Of a DNA stretch of 6,156 nucleotides, positions 5,294-6,156 are shown one piece after another (positions within the stretch are counted from its first letter, which is position 1; every line of letters begins with the position of its first letter). The DNA is taken from NCBI GenBank assembly GCA_014730235.1, contig WJIO01000239.1:1-6156 (forward strand). The letters are read 5' to 3'. Source of the DNA: Candidatus Poribacteria bacterium (GTDB lineage: Bacteria; Poribacteria; DTPJ01; WJIO01). Under the pieces are notes generated by a model that saw only the letters and a program-made list of their open reading frames with translations, was not told the origin of the DNA and did no database searches. The translations under genes were made by a program, and so were the position numbers.

Positions 5294-5722
5294 ATGGATA
5301 TAGAGATACTGGAACAGGAGTTTGAGCCTAAAGAGATCAAGAAGCGCAAAGGACCTGGCAGAAAATATCTTGATTATGTGGAAACCCACAGCGTCATAAA
5401 GAGCTTAAACACGGCATTTTCTCACAACTGGTCCTTCAGTATAGAGAAATATGAGATCGTAGACGATCACGTTATCGTCCTGGGAAAACTTACAGCGGAA
5501 GAGGATGACGTGCTGAATCTGACGGAGCGCATGTTCCAGACCCGGGATCCTATGAGCCTTAACAAGGAGATGGCTTCGGCCATTATAGCTGTCCTGGAGT
5601 ATATGCAAAAAGGTAATGGGAAGCCGGATGAGTCCAGCCAGGAGGTGTCTGGACTGCACCGTTGGCGAATAAGATTTAAGCGAAACAGTGTGGAATTGAA
5701 ATTTATTGCCAAATGTTTGTAG
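5294..5722 (+). CDS. Rad52/DdrA-family annealing protein N-terminus with unrecognised tail
   Basis: 142 residues. The ATG follows GGAGGTG (5281-5287) with six bases of spacing, a strong ribosome site. Residues 9-72 match phage and bacterial Rad52/22-type single-strand annealing proteins: EFEPKEIKKRKGPG, then LDYVETHSVIKSLNTAFSHN, WSFSIEKYEI and VIVLGKLTAEE. These proteins anneal complementary strands in recombination and repair, and are often found near ssb, as here. The family usually continues with a glycine-rich strand and a K.A.TDALKK helix to 170-200 residues; that part is absent. From about residue 73 (DDVLNLTERMFQTRDPMSLN onward, to HRWRIRFKRNSVELKFIAKC) I recognise nothing. The tail may come from a second gene joined by deletion. 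The gene has good expression signals, but the annealing function is doubtful. Family call firm for the first half only. Confidence 0.68.
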   Translation: MDIEILEQEFEPKEIKKRKGPGRKYLDYVETHSVIKSLNTAFSHNWSFSIEKYEIVDDHVIVLGKLTAEEDDVLNLTERMFQTRDPMSLNKEMASAIIAVLEYMQKGNGKPDESSQEVSGLHRWRIRFKRNSVELKFIAKCL

Positions 5723-5735
5723 AAGTGAAATTTTC

Positions 5736-5758
5736 ATAGTTTTATGTTATAAAACTAT
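5736..5758. repeat. Perfect AT-rich inverted repeat after the Rad52-like gene
   Basis: Ten-base arms ATAGTTTTAT (5736-5745) and ATAAAACTAT (5749-5758) with a GTT loop, starting 13 bases after the stop at 5720-5722. There is only one G-C pair and no following T-run, so it is a weak terminator at best. It could be a protein-binding site or an end of a small element. Confidence 0.5.
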
Positions 5759-5803
5759 TGATTTCTAGTGATATAGAAGGAATCATACCTGGTTTAATAC
5801 CAA

Positions 5804-5832
5804 TTTAAATAAATGTTGTATTGTGCTATAAT
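5804..5832 (+). promoter_or_regulatory. Putative promoter of the transposase remnant
   Basis: TTTAAA (5804-5809; four of six -35 matches), 17 bases, then a perfect TATAAT (5827-5832). It lies about 55 bases upstream of the transposase start. The surrounding AT-rich sequence makes chance matches more likely. Confidence 0.45.
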
Positions 5833-5886
5833 TAACACCATAGGAAGAAAAGAACTTGGTTTTTTGACTTTCCAATGGAGTTGATA

Positions 5887-6156
5887 ATGAAAGCAATAGC
5901 ATTAGCAGATCATCTTACAGAGTCGGAACTTGTAGATAAGATACGCCATGAAAAGAATGCATCAGTCCGGGACAGGGCAGGAAAAAGATACTAACCCCTG
6001 AGATAGTGGAGAAGATAAAGTCCTGGGTTAATGCAGAAGAAGGGGTATGGACTCTGAAACGCATGATGCTGAAACTGGAGGAAAAGGAAGATATATGTGT
6101 AACCCAGCAAGCCATCTGGTATGCCCTGGAAGATTCAGGCTGGAGCTGGAAGACAG
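5887..6156 (+). pseudogene. IS630-family transposase, internally deleted (3' end outside window)
   Basis: ATG 5887 follows GGAG (5877-5880). The first frame reads MKAIALADHLTESELVDKIR then HEKNASVRDR, like the N-terminus of IS630-type transposases, and stops at 5992-5994 after 35 residues. In another frame the sequence reads PGQGRKKILTPEIVEKIKSW, VNAEEGVWTLKRMML, CVTQQAIWYALEDSGWSWKT and stays open to the window edge; this is the linker and second helix-turn-helix region found in full-length IS630 proteins. About 40-50 residues between them, the first DNA-binding region, are missing. The bases TCCGGGACAGG (5966-5976) can serve as both VRDR in the first frame and PGQG in the second, as expected for deletion between short direct repeats. 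The catalytic DDE region would lie beyond the window. No element end or target duplication was identified. Probably an inactive copy. Confidence 0.75.

Noticed and set aside
5405-5737. Two long - strand open frames within the Rad52-like gene
   Set aside because: They overlap each other and a + strand frame with a strong ribosome site and family motifs; no start signals or recognisable product.
5736-5758. Rho-independent terminator
   Set aside because: The stem is almost all A-T and no T-run follows, so I report it only as an inverted repeat.
5915-6115. 66-codon - strand open frame
   Set aside because: Lies entirely opposite the recognisable IS630 transposase reading.
1-6156. CRISPR array or rRNA gene
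   Set aside because: No regularly spaced direct repeats and no recognisable ribosomal RNA sequence were seen on either strand.

Overview
The window looks like a fragment of a Gram-negative chromosome of moderate to low GC, probably from an environmental or uncultured lineage. A TonB-type energy transducer and a TonB-dependent outer-membrane receptor require an outer membrane. The signal-peptide/LamG-like remnant whose C-terminus ends in a KLTTSW-type motif resembles secreted proteins I associate with Poribacteria-like genomes. The phylum cannot be fixed from this sequence.

Layout. Left part, + strand (1-3212): the 3' part of a TonB-family protein; a short gap; a collapsed LamG-like secreted-protein gene with only its two ends left around a palindromic repeat; an intact 656-residue TonB-dependent receptor whose ATG overlaps the stop of that remnant; then a tRNA-Leu(CAG) with its own promoter and an encoded CCA. 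TonB and the receptor would work together to move a ligand across the outer membrane.

Middle part, - strand (3324-4619): two toxin-antitoxin modules in tandem, each with a near-perfect sigma70-type promoter. The promoter-proximal pair is DUF433 antitoxin plus DUF5615 PIN-like toxin, joined by an ATGA overlap. The second is a DinJ/RelB antitoxin joined by a TGATG overlap to a YafQ-type toxin that stops before its catalytic half, leaving the antitoxin effectively orphaned.

Right part, + strand (4744-6156): DNA-metabolism and mobile-element genes, mostly damaged. There is an ssb gene with a +1 shift in a six-G run that then runs into a fragment resembling a VWA-domain protein, a Rad52/DdrA-like annealing-protein N-terminus with an unrecognised tail, and an IS630-type transposase whose two ends are joined with the middle missing.

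The most striking property is the repeated pattern of gene ends being kept while interiors are lost (LamG-like gene, ssb/VWA, Rad52-like gene, transposase, YafQ). At two of the junctions a short sequence can be read as belonging to both partners, which suggests deletions between short homologies, or an assembly problem. I found no CRISPR array, rRNA, integrase or clearly new multi-gene system.
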